From contig DATANV010000027.1 in assembly GCA_036266075.1 (NCBI GenBank), positions 26,564 through 90,563 on the forward strand: DNA of 64,000 nt, given 5' to 3'. Under the pieces are notes generated by a model, which worked only from the letters and a program-made list of their open reading frames with translations, did no database searches and was not told where the DNA came from. This document shows positions 46,124 to 55,055 of the stretch, one piece after another. A program made the translations under genes and the position numbers. The stretch is from VRUE01 sp036266075 (GTDB lineage Bacteria > Actinomycetota > Thermoleophilia > Solirubrobacterales > 70-9). The first letter of the stretch is position 1. Each line of letters begins with the position of its first letter.

Positions 46124-46166
46124 CCGTACTGGCCGGATCCGCTCTCGCTGGTAGCCTGGCGACGCT

Positions 46167-47201
46167 TTGGCGCCCTCTGCCAGTCCCACGCTCGGCGCGA
46201 GCAGGTTCGCGATCGGGTTCGACCACCGCGACCGCGCCACGCTGTTCGACCTCTGGACCGAGGTGCTCGACTCCGAGCAGTGGTCCGAGGGCCGCATGCT
46301 GGAGGCTTTCGAGCGGCGTTGGGCTGAGTGGAACGGGCTGCCCAGCCTCGGGTTGTCGAGCTGGGCCGGCGGTGCCCTGGCGGCGCTGGAGTTCGCCGGC
46401 GTCCGCGGCGAGACCGTGCTCTGCCCGTCGAACACCTTCATGGCGACGCCGCTCGCGGCGGTCAAGGCCGGCGCCGAGGTCGAGTTCGTCGACTGCCGCC
46501 GCGACGACCTCTGCATGTCCTTCGAGGACTTCGAGGCGAAGGCCGAGCGGACCCGGCCGCGGGCCGCGGTCCTCGTCCACATCGGCGGCCACATCGCCTT
46601 CGACTCCGAGCGGATCGCCGCGTACTGCAAGGCGAACGACGTCTTCCTGCTCGAGGACTGTGCCCACGCCCACGGCGCCGGCTGGAACGGCCGCCGGCCG
46701 GGGAGCTTCGGCGACGCCGGCGTCTACTCGCTCTACGCGACCAAGACCGTCTCCACCGGCGAGGGCGGGGTGCTGGTCTCCTCGAGCCCGGAGCTGATCG
46801 AGTTCGCCGCCAGGTTCCGCAACTACGGCAAGTTCGAGCACGAGGTCGATGGGCTCAACTTCCGCATGAGCGAGTTCACCGCGGCGCTCGGCCTCGTCCA
46901 GGCGGATCGCATGGAGGAGATCGTCGCCTGGAAGAACCGCTACGCCCGCGAGCACCTCGACCCGTTGCATCCAGCCCGACTCGAGCTGCCCGAGGGGATG
47001 ACCTCCGGCCTCTACAAGTACGTCGTCTTCGAGCCGATCGAGAGGTCGACCGGCCGCGTCTACGAGGAACCGTGCCACCGGATCATGGGCCGTGACGCCG
47101 CCCTGCCGAATACCGAGTGGGTTGCCGAGAATCACTGGTGCGTGCCGCTCTACTACCGCCCGGAGAGTCGCGCCGCGGCGCTCGGCGAGGAGGGCGGATG
47201 A
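46167..47201 (+). CDS. DegT/DnrJ/EryC1/StrS-family PLP aminotransferase
   Basis: The 344-residue enzyme has the family's PLP features: LLEDCAHAHGAGWNGRRPGSFGDAGVYSLYATKTVSTGEGGVL, in which the Lys of ATKT forms the aldimine, and FRNYGKFEHEVDGLNFRMSEFTAALGLVQ. These enzymes make amino sugars on nucleotide carriers. The start is TTG 46167. Its stop overlaps the ATG of an epimerase/glycosyltransferase (ATGA), so the two likely act in one pathway of surface glycan or glycolipid synthesis. Confidence 0.9.
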   Translation: MAPSASPTLGASRFAIGFDHRDRATLFDLWTEVLDSEQWSEGRMLEAFERRWAEWNGLPSLGLSSWAGGALAALEFAGVRGETVLCPSNTFMATPLAAVKAGAEVEFVDCRRDDLCMSFEDFEAKAERTRPRAAVLVHIGGHIAFDSERIAAYCKANDVFLLEDCAHAHGAGWNGRRPGSFGDAGVYSLYATKTVSTGEGGVLVSSSPELIEFAARFRNYGKFEHEVDGLNFRMSEFTAALGLVQADRMEEIVAWKNRYAREHLDPLHPARLELPEGMTSGLYKYVVFEPIERSTGRVYEEPCHRIMGRDAALPNTEWVAENHWCVPLYYRPESRAAALGEEGG

Positions 47202-49588
47202 GGGTCCTAGTGACCGGCGGCGGCGGCTTCATCGGCTCGCACGTCGTCGACCGCCTGATCGCCCGCGGCGACACGCCGCGGATCTTCGACCTCAGCGCCT
47301 CGCCCTACCACTCGCCGCTCGAGGTCGAGACCTTCACCGGCAGCATCACCGACCCGGCCAACCTGGACCTGGCGATGCGCGACTGCGATGCGGTGATCCA
47401 CCTCGCCGCGGTGGCCGACGTCGCCCATGTCCTCGCCGACCCGGTGCTCGCCGAGGAGGTCAACACGCGCGGCACGCTCAACGTCCTGGAGGCCGCTTGC
47501 CGGGCCGAGGTCGGCCGCGTCGTCTACGGCTCGACGACCTGGGTCTACAGCGATTGCGCCGAGCAGGCGGTCGACGAGGAGACGCCGATCCCGGCGCCGC
47601 GCCACCTCTACACGGCGACCAAGCTGGCGGGCGAGACCTATTGCGCCGGCTACGCCGAGCTGTACGACCTCGAGTGCACCGTGCTGCGCTTCGGGATCCC
47701 CTACGGGCCGCGTGCCCGCGCCGCCGGCGTCGTCGCCAAGTTCACCGACCTCGCCTTCGAAGGCAAGCCGCTGACGATCGCCGGCGACGGCAGCCAGACG
47801 CGCAGCTTCATCTACGTCGAGGACCTCGCCGACGGCATCGTCGCCGCGCTTGCGCCGCAAGCCGCCGCCCGCACCTACAACCTCTCCGGCGACGAGGTGG
47901 TGACGATCCTCGAAATCGCCGAGCGGGTTCAGGAAAACACCGAGGGCTGCGAGATCGTCCACACGCCGCCGCGCCCCGGCGATTTCCCCGGCAAGGAGAT
48001 CTCCAACGAGCGGGCGCTGCAGGAGATCGACTGGAGGGCCGAGACCAGCTTCCGCGAGGGGGTCCGCCGCTACGTCGAGTGGGTCCGCCACACCACGCGG
48101 CCGCCCGACCCGGTCCCCGGCCTCAAACCGGTCCTCAGCCACAACGGCAATGGGAGCGACAACGGCCGCGCCCCCGGGGCGCTGCTCGAGGGGGTCGAGG
48201 GATCTGCCGGCCGGTCGCCGCGCGTGCTGGTGCTAAGCGCCGACATCGGCGAGGGCCACGACCTGCCGGCGCGGATGATCAAGGCCGACGTCGAACGCGA
48301 GATCCCCGGGGCGACGGTCGAGATCGTCGACGGCCTGCAGGAGATGGGGCGGATCTGCTCTGCGGTGGCGCGCGACGGCTCCCGCTTCACCTTCCGCTGG
48401 ATGCCGTGGCTGTTCGACGTCCAGTACTGGCTGATCACCAGGTTCGCGCCGACCCGCTGGTTGATGCACCACCTCAGCTATGCGCTCGGCAGTCGCGGGC
48501 TGCTGCGGACCATCGCGGAGCACCGCCCGGACGTCGTCGTCTCGACCTACCCGGGCGTCACCGCCGTACTGGGGATGCTGCGCGAGAACCGCCGCCTCGA
48601 CGTGCCGGTGCACTCGGCGATCACCGACCTCGCCGGCCTGCGCTACTGGGTGCACCCCGGGGTCGACCTGCACTACGTCACCCACCCGGAGTCGATCGAG
48701 GAGGTCGAACGGCTTGCCGGTCCCGCCAGCGTCGAGTGGATGCGGCCGCCGATCTCGCCCGAGTTCCTGATGCCGCGCACTCGCGCCGATGCGCGCAAGG
48801 CCCTGGACCTACCCCCCCACGGTCGCCTGGTGCTGGTCTCCGGTGGCGGCTGGGGGGTCGGCGACTTGGAGGGCGCAATCAAGGCGGCGCTCGCCGACGG
48901 CGACACGACCGTAGCGTGCATCGCCGGCCGCAACGAGGCCGCCCGGGAGAAGCTCGAACAGCGCTTCCACGGCGAGGGTCGGGTGCGCGTGCTCGGCTTC
49001 ACCGAGCAGATGAGCGACTGGATGGCGGCCGCCGACGCGATGGTCCACTCGACCGCCGGGCTGACCGTCCTCGAGGCGCACATCCGTGGCTGCCCGGTCG
49101 TCTCCTTCGGCTTCTCGGCCGGCCACCTGCGGGCCAACAACGCCGCCTTCGAGCGCTTCGGCCTGGCCGAGGTGGCGCGCTCCGAGCACGAGCTGGAGTC
49201 GGTCCTGCGCCACATCACGCGCGAGCGCCGCTCGCCCGATTCCTCCTTCGCCTCGCTGCCGTCGATCGCCTCGCGGATTCTGGCCGCGCGGCCGCGGGTC
49301 CGCCCGCAGCCCGTCTGGCGGCTGCGCATCGAGCGCGTGGCGACCGCGGTCAGCCTGCTCGCCCTCGCCACCGTGATACTGCTCGCGGCGATCCACCGCG
49401 AGACGCCCTACCGGGTGATCGCCAAGCCACTGGAGAGCCGCATCCACATCGGCAAGGAGGATGAGGCCGCGGCCGCGACGCCCCAGTCGGGAGCGGAAAA
49501 GGCGGCCGCGCCGACCGCTGCCCCGGCCGCAGGGGGTCCCACCGAAGGCGGAGCGCCGCCGCCAGGCGCCGCCCGCGTAGCTCCTTGA
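47198..49588 (+). CDS. NAD-dependent epimerase fused to MGDG-synthase-like glycosyltransferase
   Basis: A 796-residue fusion. Residues 1-320 are an extended SDR sugar epimerase/dehydratase: VTGGGGFIGSH (6-15), catalytic GSTTWVY (111-117) and Tyr138-Lys142 of YTATK. After a linker, residues about 343-690 form a GT-B enzyme of the diacylglycerol glycosyltransferase/MurG-like group: VLVLSADIGEGHDLPARMI, VVSTYPGVTAVL, LVSGGGWGVGDLEGAI and MVHSTAGLTVLEA. A membrane helix (about 708-728) and an Ala/Pro/Gly tail close the protein. It suggests in-place conversion and transfer of a sugar to a lipid at the membrane. Start ATG overlaps the aminotransferase stop. Confidence 0.9.
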   Translation: MRVLVTGGGGFIGSHVVDRLIARGDTPRIFDLSASPYHSPLEVETFTGSITDPANLDLAMRDCDAVIHLAAVADVAHVLADPVLAEEVNTRGTLNVLEAACRAEVGRVVYGSTTWVYSDCAEQAVDEETPIPAPRHLYTATKLAGETYCAGYAELYDLECTVLRFGIPYGPRARAAGVVAKFTDLAFEGKPLTIAGDGSQTRSFIYVEDLADGIVAALAPQAAARTYNLSGDEVVTILEIAERVQENTEGCEIVHTPPRPGDFPGKEISNERALQEIDWRAETSFREGVRRYVEWVRHTTRPPDPVPGLKPVLSHNGNGSDNGRAPGALLEGVEGSAGRSPRVLVLSADIGEGHDLPARMIKADVEREIPGATVEIVDGLQEMGRICSAVARDGSRFTFRWMPWLFDVQYWLITRFAPTRWLMHHLSYALGSRGLLRTIAEHRPDVVVSTYPGVTAVLGMLRENRRLDVPVHSAITDLAGLRYWVHPGVDLHYVTHPESIEEVERLAGPASVEWMRPPISPEFLMPRTRADARKALDLPPHGRLVLVSGGGWGVGDLEGAIKAALADGDTTVACIAGRNEAAREKLEQRFHGEGRVRVLGFTEQMSDWMAAADAMVHSTAGLTVLEAHIRGCPVVSFGFSAGHLRANNAAFERFGLAEVARSEHELESVLRHITRERRSPDSSFASLPSIASRILAARPRVRPQPVWRLRIERVATAVSLLALATVILLAAIHRETPYRVIAKPLESRIHIGKEDEAAAATPQSGAEKAAAPTAAPAAGGPTEGGAPPPGAARVAP

Positions 49589-50283
49589 TCGGCGCCCTGC
49601 TCGGCGCTGGAGCCGCGGCGGCCGCCCTCGCCCACGCCTCTCCCGCCCTCGCCCCCGTCCTTCCCGGTGTCGGTCGGGCCTTGCGCATCAGTCGAACCCA
49701 GGCAGGCGGTGGGGTCGCCCTCACCTTCGACGACGGCCCCCACCCGGAGGGGACGCCGTTGGTGCTCGAAGTCCTGCGTGAAGCGGAAGCGCAGGCGACC
49801 TTCTTCCTGGTCGGCGAGCAGGTCGTGCGGCGCCCCGCGCTGGTGGCGGAGATCGTCGCCGCCGGCCACCGAGTCGAGCTGCACTGCCACCGCCACCGCA
49901 ACGCGCTGCGCCTCAGCGGGCGCCGGTTTCTCGACGACGCCGAGCGGGCCCGCTACGTGATCGAGGAGGCGAGCGGCCAGGAGGTCGCCGACCATCGCCC
50001 GCCCTACGGCATATACAGCGGGGCCGCGCTGCGGGCGGTGCGCTCGCGCGGCTGGCGGCCGGTGCTCTGGTCGCGCTGGGGAAAGGACTGGACGCGCAGC
50101 GCCACCGCCGAGTCGATCGCCCGGCGCGCCACCGCTTCGATCGGCGACGGCGACGTGGTCCTACTGCACGACGCCGACTACTACAGCGCCCCCGGCTCCT
50201 GGGCGCGCACCGTGGCGGCCCTGCCGATCATCCTCGAGGAGCTCGAGAGCCGCGGGCTGAAGTCCTCGCTGCTGCGCCGCTGA
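49585..50283 (+). CDS. Polysaccharide deacetylase (NodB/CE4)
   Basis: The 232-residue protein starts at TTG 49585, overlapping the preceding stop. A hydrophobic Ala-rich N-terminus may be an anchor or signal. The NodB motifs are LTFDDGPHPEGTP (Asp49-Asp50 metal site), ELHCHRHRNALRL (second metal motif), DHRPPYG and VVLLHDADY. It would remove N-acetyl groups from an extracellular or lipid-linked amino sugar, consistent with the aminotransferase and epimerase/glycosyltransferase before it. Confidence 0.9.
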   Translation: MIGALLGAGAAAAALAHASPALAPVLPGVGRALRISRTQAGGGVALTFDDGPHPEGTPLVLEVLREAEAQATFFLVGEQVVRRPALVAEIVAAGHRVELHCHRHRNALRLSGRRFLDDAERARYVIEEASGQEVADHRPPYGIYSGAALRAVRSRGWRPVLWSRWGKDWTRSATAESIARRATASIGDGDVVLLHDADYYSAPGSWARTVAALPIILEELESRGLKSSLLRR

Positions 50284-50393
50284 GACGGCGGCGCCAGGGT
50301 CCACTGCTCGCAACCGGCAAACGCCTCGTCGAGGCGCCGCGCCATCGCGCTCCGTCTGGGGGGCCGTTCCTGGTCGAAGATTTCCCTGGGCAT
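50181..50393 (-). CDS. Possible small protein antisense to the deacetylase 3' end
   Basis: A 70-codon frame starts at ATG 50393 behind GGAGAGAGGA and reads PREIFDQERPPRRSAMARRLDEAF, ending inside the antisense of the deacetylase gene. The first 40 residues lie in the 254-base gap 50284-50537, where I see nothing else except a TTGACA hexamer (50421-50426). It is basic, without membrane helix or known motif. A chance frame is possible. Confidence 0.33.
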   Translation of the reverse strand: MPREIFDQERPPRRSAMARRLDEAFAGCEQWTLAPPSQRRSSEDFSPRLSSSSRMIGRAATVRAQEPGAL

Positions 50394-50537
50394 GGTCCTC
50401 TCTCCGTCCTGTAGGGGGCGTTGACATAACCATCACGCCTCGTTCGGACGAAAAACATGCAACTAGCGAAAATCGGCCGGAATTAGCGGAAAGGACTGGC
50501 ACCTTGCTCAACTATGGGTTGGGAAAAGCGCCTGGCG

Positions 50538-51371
50538 TCAGGCGGCGAAGGCGGCGATCTCGTCAGCCAGGCGCGCCGGCTGATCGAGCGGGACGAAGGT
50601 GCTCGAATCGGGGATCTCGACGATCCTCGCGTTGCCCGCTTCGTCGGCCAGACGCTGGGCGTACTTCATCGGGAAGAATTTGTCGCCGGGCGCCCAGGTG
50701 AGGAGGATCGGCAGGTCGGAGCCGCGCAGCTTCTCCGCCGCCTCCAGCGTGTAGCGCTTGTTCATGCCCGCGGTGACCTTCTTGGCGTCGCGCTTGACGT
50801 CGGGGTCGTGCAGGCCCGGCTCCATCCAGGAGGCGACCAGCTCCGGCGGGATCGGCGTGCGGGCGAAGGGCTTGAAGGCCGCGCGGGCCAGGGCTGGGAT
50901 CCGGAAGGGGGCGGCGAGAACCGCCATGCCGCCGGGCAGGGCCGCGATCGGCGGCATCGTCTTGAAGATCCCCGGCGGGAAGTTCTCGTGCGTGTCGCAG
51001 TTGGTCAGCACCAACCGGCCGATCCGCTCCGGATGGCGGGTGACCAGCACCTGCGACATCGCGCCACCGGAGTCGTTGCCGACGATGGTCACGTCGCGCA
51101 GATCGAGCGCTTCGAGGAAGGCGGCGATCGTCGCGGCGATGCCGTAGGGGGTGAGGTCGGCATGCGGCTTCATCGCCACCTGTTGGGCGCCGATCGGCCA
51201 GTCCGGGGCGATGCAGCGGCAGCGGTCCGAGAGCCGGTCGACGACACCGTCCCAGAGCCTGCCGTCGACCAGGTAGCCGTGGACGAAGACGACCGGCTTT
51301 CCCTGACCCGCCTCGCGGTAGCGGATCGTCCCCGAAGGGAGCTCGACGTCGTGACGCTCTGCCTGGTTCAT
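50538..51371 (-). CDS. Alpha/beta hydrolase with Asp nucleophile (dehalogenase/epoxide hydrolase-like)
   Basis: The 277-residue protein has the oxyanion segment VVFVHGYLVDGRLWD and the nucleophile elbow IVGNDSGGAM, where Asp100 is in the nucleophile position, as in haloalkane dehalogenases and epoxide hydrolases rather than Ser esterases. The usual catalytic His near the C-terminus appears replaced by Thr258 in DSSTFVPLDQP. It may be altered in mechanism, or another His takes over. It diverges from a TetR gene with a dyad between them, so the pair is likely a regulated detoxification unit. Confidence 0.88.
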   Translation of the reverse strand: MNQAERHDVELPSGTIRYREAGQGKPVVFVHGYLVDGRLWDGVVDRLSDRCRCIAPDWPIGAQQVAMKPHADLTPYGIAATIAAFLEALDLRDVTIVGNDSGGAMSQVLVTRHPERIGRLVLTNCDTHENFPPGIFKTMPPIAALPGGMAVLAAPFRIPALARAAFKPFARTPIPPELVASWMEPGLHDPDVKRDAKKVTAGMNKRYTLEAAEKLRGSDLPILLTWAPGDKFFPMKYAQRLADEAGNARIVEIPDSSTFVPLDQPARLADEIAAFAA

Positions 51372-51419
51372 TGCGACTGCCTCCTCGGGCTTGGTTCGTC
51401 CAGTGAGGGCGGTAAATTA

Positions 51420-51434
51420 CATACCGACTGTATG
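51420..51434. promoter_or_regulatory. CATAC-N5-GTATG dyad overlapping the TetR start codon
   Basis: CATACCGACTGTATG has perfect 5-bp arms and includes the ATG (51432-51434) of the TetR gene; it also lies about 50 bases upstream of the divergent hydrolase start. It is a good operator candidate for that TetR protein. Confidence 0.55.
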
Positions 51435-52082
51435 AATGTCAAAGGCGAAGCAGGGACACCCGGCGATCCCGACGCGGGTGCGTCCGCACGGCGAACCCAG
51501 GCCGAGCGCTCGCAGGCGACCCGTGCAGCGCTGATCGCCGCCGCGCGGCCGCTCTTCGCCGCCCGCGGCTATGCCGGTGTCGGCACCGAGGAGATCGTCC
51601 GCGCCGCCGGCGTCACGCGCGGCGCTCTCTACCACCACTTCGCCGGTAAGCAGGACCTGTTCGAGGCGGTCTACCGCCAGCTCGAGGCCGAGCTGGCGGA
51701 GCGAATCGCCGCCGACGTGCTGTCCTCGTCCGCGCTGCAGCCGCTCGAGGCGATGCGCGCCGGCGCCGAGACCTTCCTGCGGGCTTCGACCGAGCCGGAG
51801 GTCCAGCAGATCGCCCTGCTCGACGGCCCCGCCGTCCTCGGCTGGGATCGCTGGCGGGAGATCGCCGCCGAGCACGGGCTCGGCCTGATCGAAGCGAGCC
51901 TGCAGGCGGCGATCGAGGCGGGGGCGATCGCCGAGCAGCCGCTGCGCCCGCTGGCCCACGTGCTGATGGGCGCGCTCGACGAGGCGGCGATGCTGATCGC
52001 CAGGGCCGAGGACCCCGAGCGGATGCGGCGCGACGTGGGCCGCACCGTCGATGCTTTGCTGGCCGCGCTCAGCCCGGGCTAG
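51432..52082 (+). CDS. TetR/AcrR-family transcriptional regulator
   Basis: The 216-residue protein has the TetR HTH: RAALIAAARPLFAARGYAGVGTEEIVRAAGVTRGALYHHFAGKQDLFEAVYRQLE, then a C-terminal ligand domain (QQIALLDGPAVLGWDRWREI...HVLMGALDEAAMLIARAED) common in the TetR group with C-terminal domain of the TetR_C_33/49 kind. ATG 51432 sits in a dyad, so leaderless or autoregulated expression is likely. The frame is open upstream, antisense to the hydrolase, but has no coding support there. Its 3' end overlaps the convergent GGDEF gene by 14 bases. Confidence 0.92.
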   Translation: MNVKGEAGTPGDPDAGASARRTQAERSQATRAALIAAARPLFAARGYAGVGTEEIVRAAGVTRGALYHHFAGKQDLFEAVYRQLEAELAERIAADVLSSSALQPLEAMRAGAETFLRASTEPEVQQIALLDGPAVLGWDRWREIAAEHGLGLIEASLQAAIEAGAIAEQPLRPLAHVLMGALDEAAMLIARAEDPERMRRDVGRTVDALLAALSPG

Positions 52083-53589
52083 ACGGCGCCCTGGATTCGG
52101 GCCGCGCCTCGACCTCCAGCGCAGGGGCGAGCGGCTCCCCGCGCGGGCGCTCGCCGGCCAGCCGGCGCGACTCCTTCTGTGCGTACATGCGCGCGTCGGC
52201 GAGCTGCATCGCCGCCTTGGGCTCGCCCTCCTCGCCAGGCACCCTGACCGCGCCCCAGGAGACGCCCACCTCGTAGCCTGGGCCGGTCTCGGTCAAGGCC
52301 ATCGCCGCTTTCCGGCCGACCTCCTCGAAGCGCTCCGCGCGGCCGGAGAGCAGCACGCAGAACTCGTCGCCGCCGATCCGATAGGCGGTGCCGTCGCCGC
52401 CGAGCGCCTCGCGCAGCGCCGCGCCGAACCGTCCCAGCAGCTCGTCGCCCGCGGCATGACCGAAGGTGTCGTTGTAGTGCTTGAACCCGTTGAGGTCGAA
52501 GATCAGCAGCGACAGCGGCCTGCTCTCGCTGGCGCCCGAAAAGCAATCCTCCAGGTCGACCTGGAGGCGGCCGCGGTTGCCGAGGCCGGTGAGCCAGTCG
52601 GTCCTCACCTGCTCGAGCAGCGCCTTGTTCTCCCTGTCGCTCAACGTCAGGCGGACGATCACCGCGGTCATCGTCGTCGCCCAGAGGATCGTCGAGAGGC
52701 CGCTCGTCGCGCTGAAGTACTGCATCGCGAAGAGGCCGATCATCACCGCCGCGAACACGGCAGGCACGACCATCTCGCGGCTATGGCCGCGCTGGGAGGT
52801 GATCTCGGCCGCGGCCGCCGGTTGCCAGACCGCCGCTCCCAGGCAGACGGCTGAGATCAGGTAGATCGGGTTCACCAGACTGGCGTCGGGTACTGCACCG
52901 CCCGTCCACTGCAGCGTGTAGACGATGTCCGCGATGGCCATCGCCGCAAGCCCGGCCAGCAGCACCGACCAGGTGCGTCCCGGGCGCCAACCGGTCAGCG
53001 TCATGACGCCGACGAGGAGGGAGATCAGCGCAATGTCGCCGAGCGGGTAGGCGAGGTTGGTGGCGACTTCGAGACTGGTGCCCGTCGTGTGCGCGGAGAC
53101 GAAGTCGAAGACGAACGCGGTGCCGAGCGCGGCGGTCCCCAGAGCGGCGATCAGCCCATCGGTCCACAGGCGCCAGTTCATCTGCGCGGCGCGGGCACGC
53201 ACGAGCAGCGCCAGCCCAGCGTAGGCGAGCGGATAGAAGGCCAGATAGCCGATGTCAGCCGGCGAGGGGTAGGGGGCGTTGGGGTTGCCTTCGATGAACG
53301 CGGTCCAGTAGACCTCCGCCAGGCCCCAGCAGCCGATTCCCAGGCCAATCAGCAGCCAGGCCGAGCGCTCGCTGCGGAAGAGGGAGGCACGCGCCAGGCA
53401 GGCGACGGCGGCGGCGAAGACAACTGCGTCGTAGAGGACTTCTCCGATGGCGAAATCGAGTCCGGCGCCGCCCAGGCCGAGCCAGTCGTGGAGGGTGACG
53501 AGGAGCGTGCCGCCGGCGAGCAGGAACGTGAGCGCCACCCACATGGCGCGGGGGAACCGCTTGCCGCCGCTCGCCTTCTTGTCGGCCAT
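52069..53589 (-). CDS. Membrane diguanylate cyclase (GGDEF)
   Basis: The 506-residue protein has about nine N-terminal membrane helices (residues 15-300, sensor of unknown kind) and a C-terminal GGDEF domain with LIFDLNGFKHYNDTFGHAAGDELL and the active-site loop YRIGGDEFCVLL. The RxxD inhibitory site that should precede the loop is absent (LGGDGTAY), so product inhibition may be weak. No EAL domain. It would make c-di-GMP, the ligand of the riboswitch at 1446. ATG 53589 is used; a longer frame reaching 53940 would run antisense to rpmE. Confidence 0.93.
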   Translation of the reverse strand: MADKKASGGKRFPRAMWVALTFLLAGGTLLVTLHDWLGLGGAGLDFAIGEVLYDAVVFAAAVACLARASLFRSERSAWLLIGLGIGCWGLAEVYWTAFIEGNPNAPYPSPADIGYLAFYPLAYAGLALLVRARAAQMNWRLWTDGLIAALGTAALGTAFVFDFVSAHTTGTSLEVATNLAYPLGDIALISLLVGVMTLTGWRPGRTWSVLLAGLAAMAIADIVYTLQWTGGAVPDASLVNPIYLISAVCLGAAVWQPAAAAEITSQRGHSREMVVPAVFAAVMIGLFAMQYFSATSGLSTILWATTMTAVIVRLTLSDRENKALLEQVRTDWLTGLGNRGRLQVDLEDCFSGASESRPLSLLIFDLNGFKHYNDTFGHAAGDELLGRFGAALREALGGDGTAYRIGGDEFCVLLSGRAERFEEVGRKAAMALTETGPGYEVGVSWGAVRVPGEEGEPKAAMQLADARMYAQKESRRLAGERPRGEPLAPALEVEARPESRAPSSPG

Positions 53590-53666
53590 GCTGGCGTATC
53601 GGCACGACAGGCCAGTTCCCAAAGCAGCGAACGGCGCTCTTGCGCACTTCTCTAGACTGGGTGGAG

Positions 53667-53882
53667 ATGAAGGCAGGAATCCACCCCGAGTACACGCTTT
53701 CGCACGTGCATTGCTCGTGCGGAAACCAGTTCTACACCCGCTCCACCGAGGCGGACCTCCACGTCGAGCTCTGCTCCGAGTGCCACCCGTTCTACACCGG
53801 CAAGCAGAAGCTGGTGGATACCGGCGGTCGCGTGGAGAGGTTCCAGCGGCGCGCCGCCAAGCACGCCAAGGCCGGCAAGTAG
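53667..53882 (+). CDS. rpmE: Ribosomal protein bL31 (zinc-binding form)
   Basis: The 71-residue protein KAGIHPEYTLSHVHCSCGNQF...LCSECHPFYTGKQKLVDTGGRVERF has the CxC and CxxC cysteines of the C+ form that binds zinc. ATG 53667 is the family start. It heads the translation block with DUF1385, prfA and prmC, a usual actinobacterial arrangement. Confidence 0.96.
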   Translation: MKAGIHPEYTLSHVHCSCGNQFYTRSTEADLHVELCSECHPFYTGKQKLVDTGGRVERFQRRAAKHAKAGK

Positions 53883-53885
53883 CCC

Positions 53886-54914
53886 ATGAGGCCGGAGGGG
53901 GCCTCGCAGCAGTCCGGAGCCGCCGCGACAGCCTCCGCACCGGTCTCCTCGAACGGTGCCGACCCGCTGCGGATGCCCGACGGCGCCCTGGTCGCCAAAC
54001 GCGATGCGCCGGTCGGCGGCCAGGCGGTGCTCGAGGGAGTGATGATGCGTGGGGTCTCGACCTGGGCCGTCGCCGTCCGCAACCCCGAGAGCCAGATCGA
54101 GCTCAGCTCCGAATCGCTCGTTCCCTGGGCCAAGCGCCACCGCCTCTGGCGGCTGCCGGTGCTGCGCGGCGTCGTCGCCCTCGGCGAGTCGCTGAAGATC
54201 GGTTTTCGCGCCCTGGCGATCTCCGCCAATGCGCAGATGGAGCCCGACGAGGATGGAGAGAAGGAGGAGATCGGCGGCTGGGTCTGGGGGCTGACGATCG
54301 TCCTCTCGATGGCCCTGGCGGTCGGCCTCTTCTTCGTCGTGCCGGTCGGGTTGACCAGCCTGATCAAGGACCAGCTCGGCTCGTCGCTGCTCTTCTGGTT
54401 GATCGAGGGCATCCTGCGCACGGCGATCTTCATCGCCTACATCGTCGCGATCAGCCGCCTGCCGGATCTGCGCCGCGTCTTCGAGTACCACGGCGCCGAG
54501 CACAAGACGATCTCCTGCTATGAGGCCGAAGACGAGCTGGTGCCCTCGCGGGCAAAGCTCTACTCGCGCCTGCATCCGCGTTGCGGCACCAGCTTCCTGC
54601 TGATCGTGATGGTCCTGGCGATCTTCGTCTTCGCGCCGATCGGGCTGCCAGCTTGGTACTGGCTGCTTGCGTCCCGCATCCTCGGCATCCCGCTGATCGC
54701 CGGTCTCTCCTACGAGGTGATCAAGTGGGCCGGCAAGAACCGCCGCAAACGCTGGGTGCGGGCGGTGATGTGGCCGGGCCTGATGCTGCAGAACCTGACC
54801 ACCCGCGAGCCCGACGAAGAGCAGCTCGCCGTGGCGATCGCCTCGCTGGAGAAGGTGCTGGCCGAGGAGAAGCCGCTTCGCGAGGGCGAAGAGGCAATCG
54901 AGATCGTCGCCTGA
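53886..54914 (+). CDS. DUF1385 family membrane protein
   Basis: The 342-residue protein has the DUF1385 hallmarks: PVGGQAVLEGVMMRGVSTWAVAVR, WRLPVLRGVVALGESLKIGFRAL, EYHGAEHKTISCYEAE, and LHPRCGTSFLLIVMVLAIFVF, with four or so membrane helices. The family (Bacillus YqhQ) is found next to rpmE/prfA in many Gram-positives; a function in envelope or translation is not established. The His/Glu/Cys residues in HGAEHK and HPRCGT suggest metal binding. Confidence 0.92.
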   Translation: MRPEGASQQSGAAATASAPVSSNGADPLRMPDGALVAKRDAPVGGQAVLEGVMMRGVSTWAVAVRNPESQIELSSESLVPWAKRHRLWRLPVLRGVVALGESLKIGFRALAISANAQMEPDEDGEKEEIGGWVWGLTIVLSMALAVGLFFVVPVGLTSLIKDQLGSSLLFWLIEGILRTAIFIAYIVAISRLPDLRRVFEYHGAEHKTISCYEAEDELVPSRAKLYSRLHPRCGTSFLLIVMVLAIFVFAPIGLPAWYWLLASRILGIPLIAGLSYEVIKWAGKNRRKRWVRAVMWPGLMLQNLTTREPDEEQLAVAIASLEKVLAEEKPLREGEEAIEIVA

Positions 54915-54926
54915 AAGAGGCGTAGG

Positions 54927-55032
54927 GGAGGTGCCGGGAGCCCCTCCGACGGAGACCGTCCGGCTGGCAGAAGCCGTGGTGCGTGAGGAAGCCGCTCCCA
55001 AAGCCTCCGCCGGAGGGGCTCCCGGCACCTCC
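54927..55032. repeat. Perfect 22-bp inverted repeat between DUF1385 and prfA genes
   Basis: The arms at 54927-54948 and 55011-55032 are perfect complements (core GGTGCCGGGAGCCCC against GGGGCTCCCGGCACC), separated by 62 bases that contain weaker dyads. It fills nearly all of the 141-base gap before prfA and ends 23 bases before its ATG. No T-run is present. It may be a single copy of another palindrome family. Confidence 0.85.
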
Positions 55033-55055
55033 ATCTGCATCTCTATGTTGTCCCC

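Noticed and set aside
50421..50426. TTGACA as a promoter in the gap after the deacetylase
   Set aside because: No acceptable -10 box is found at 16-18 bases downstream and no gene on the plus strand follows, so it is kept only as a note.
50514..52082. A 522-codon version of the TetR gene
   Set aside because: The upstream part is antisense to the alpha/beta hydrolase; the TetR family and the operator place the start at 51432.
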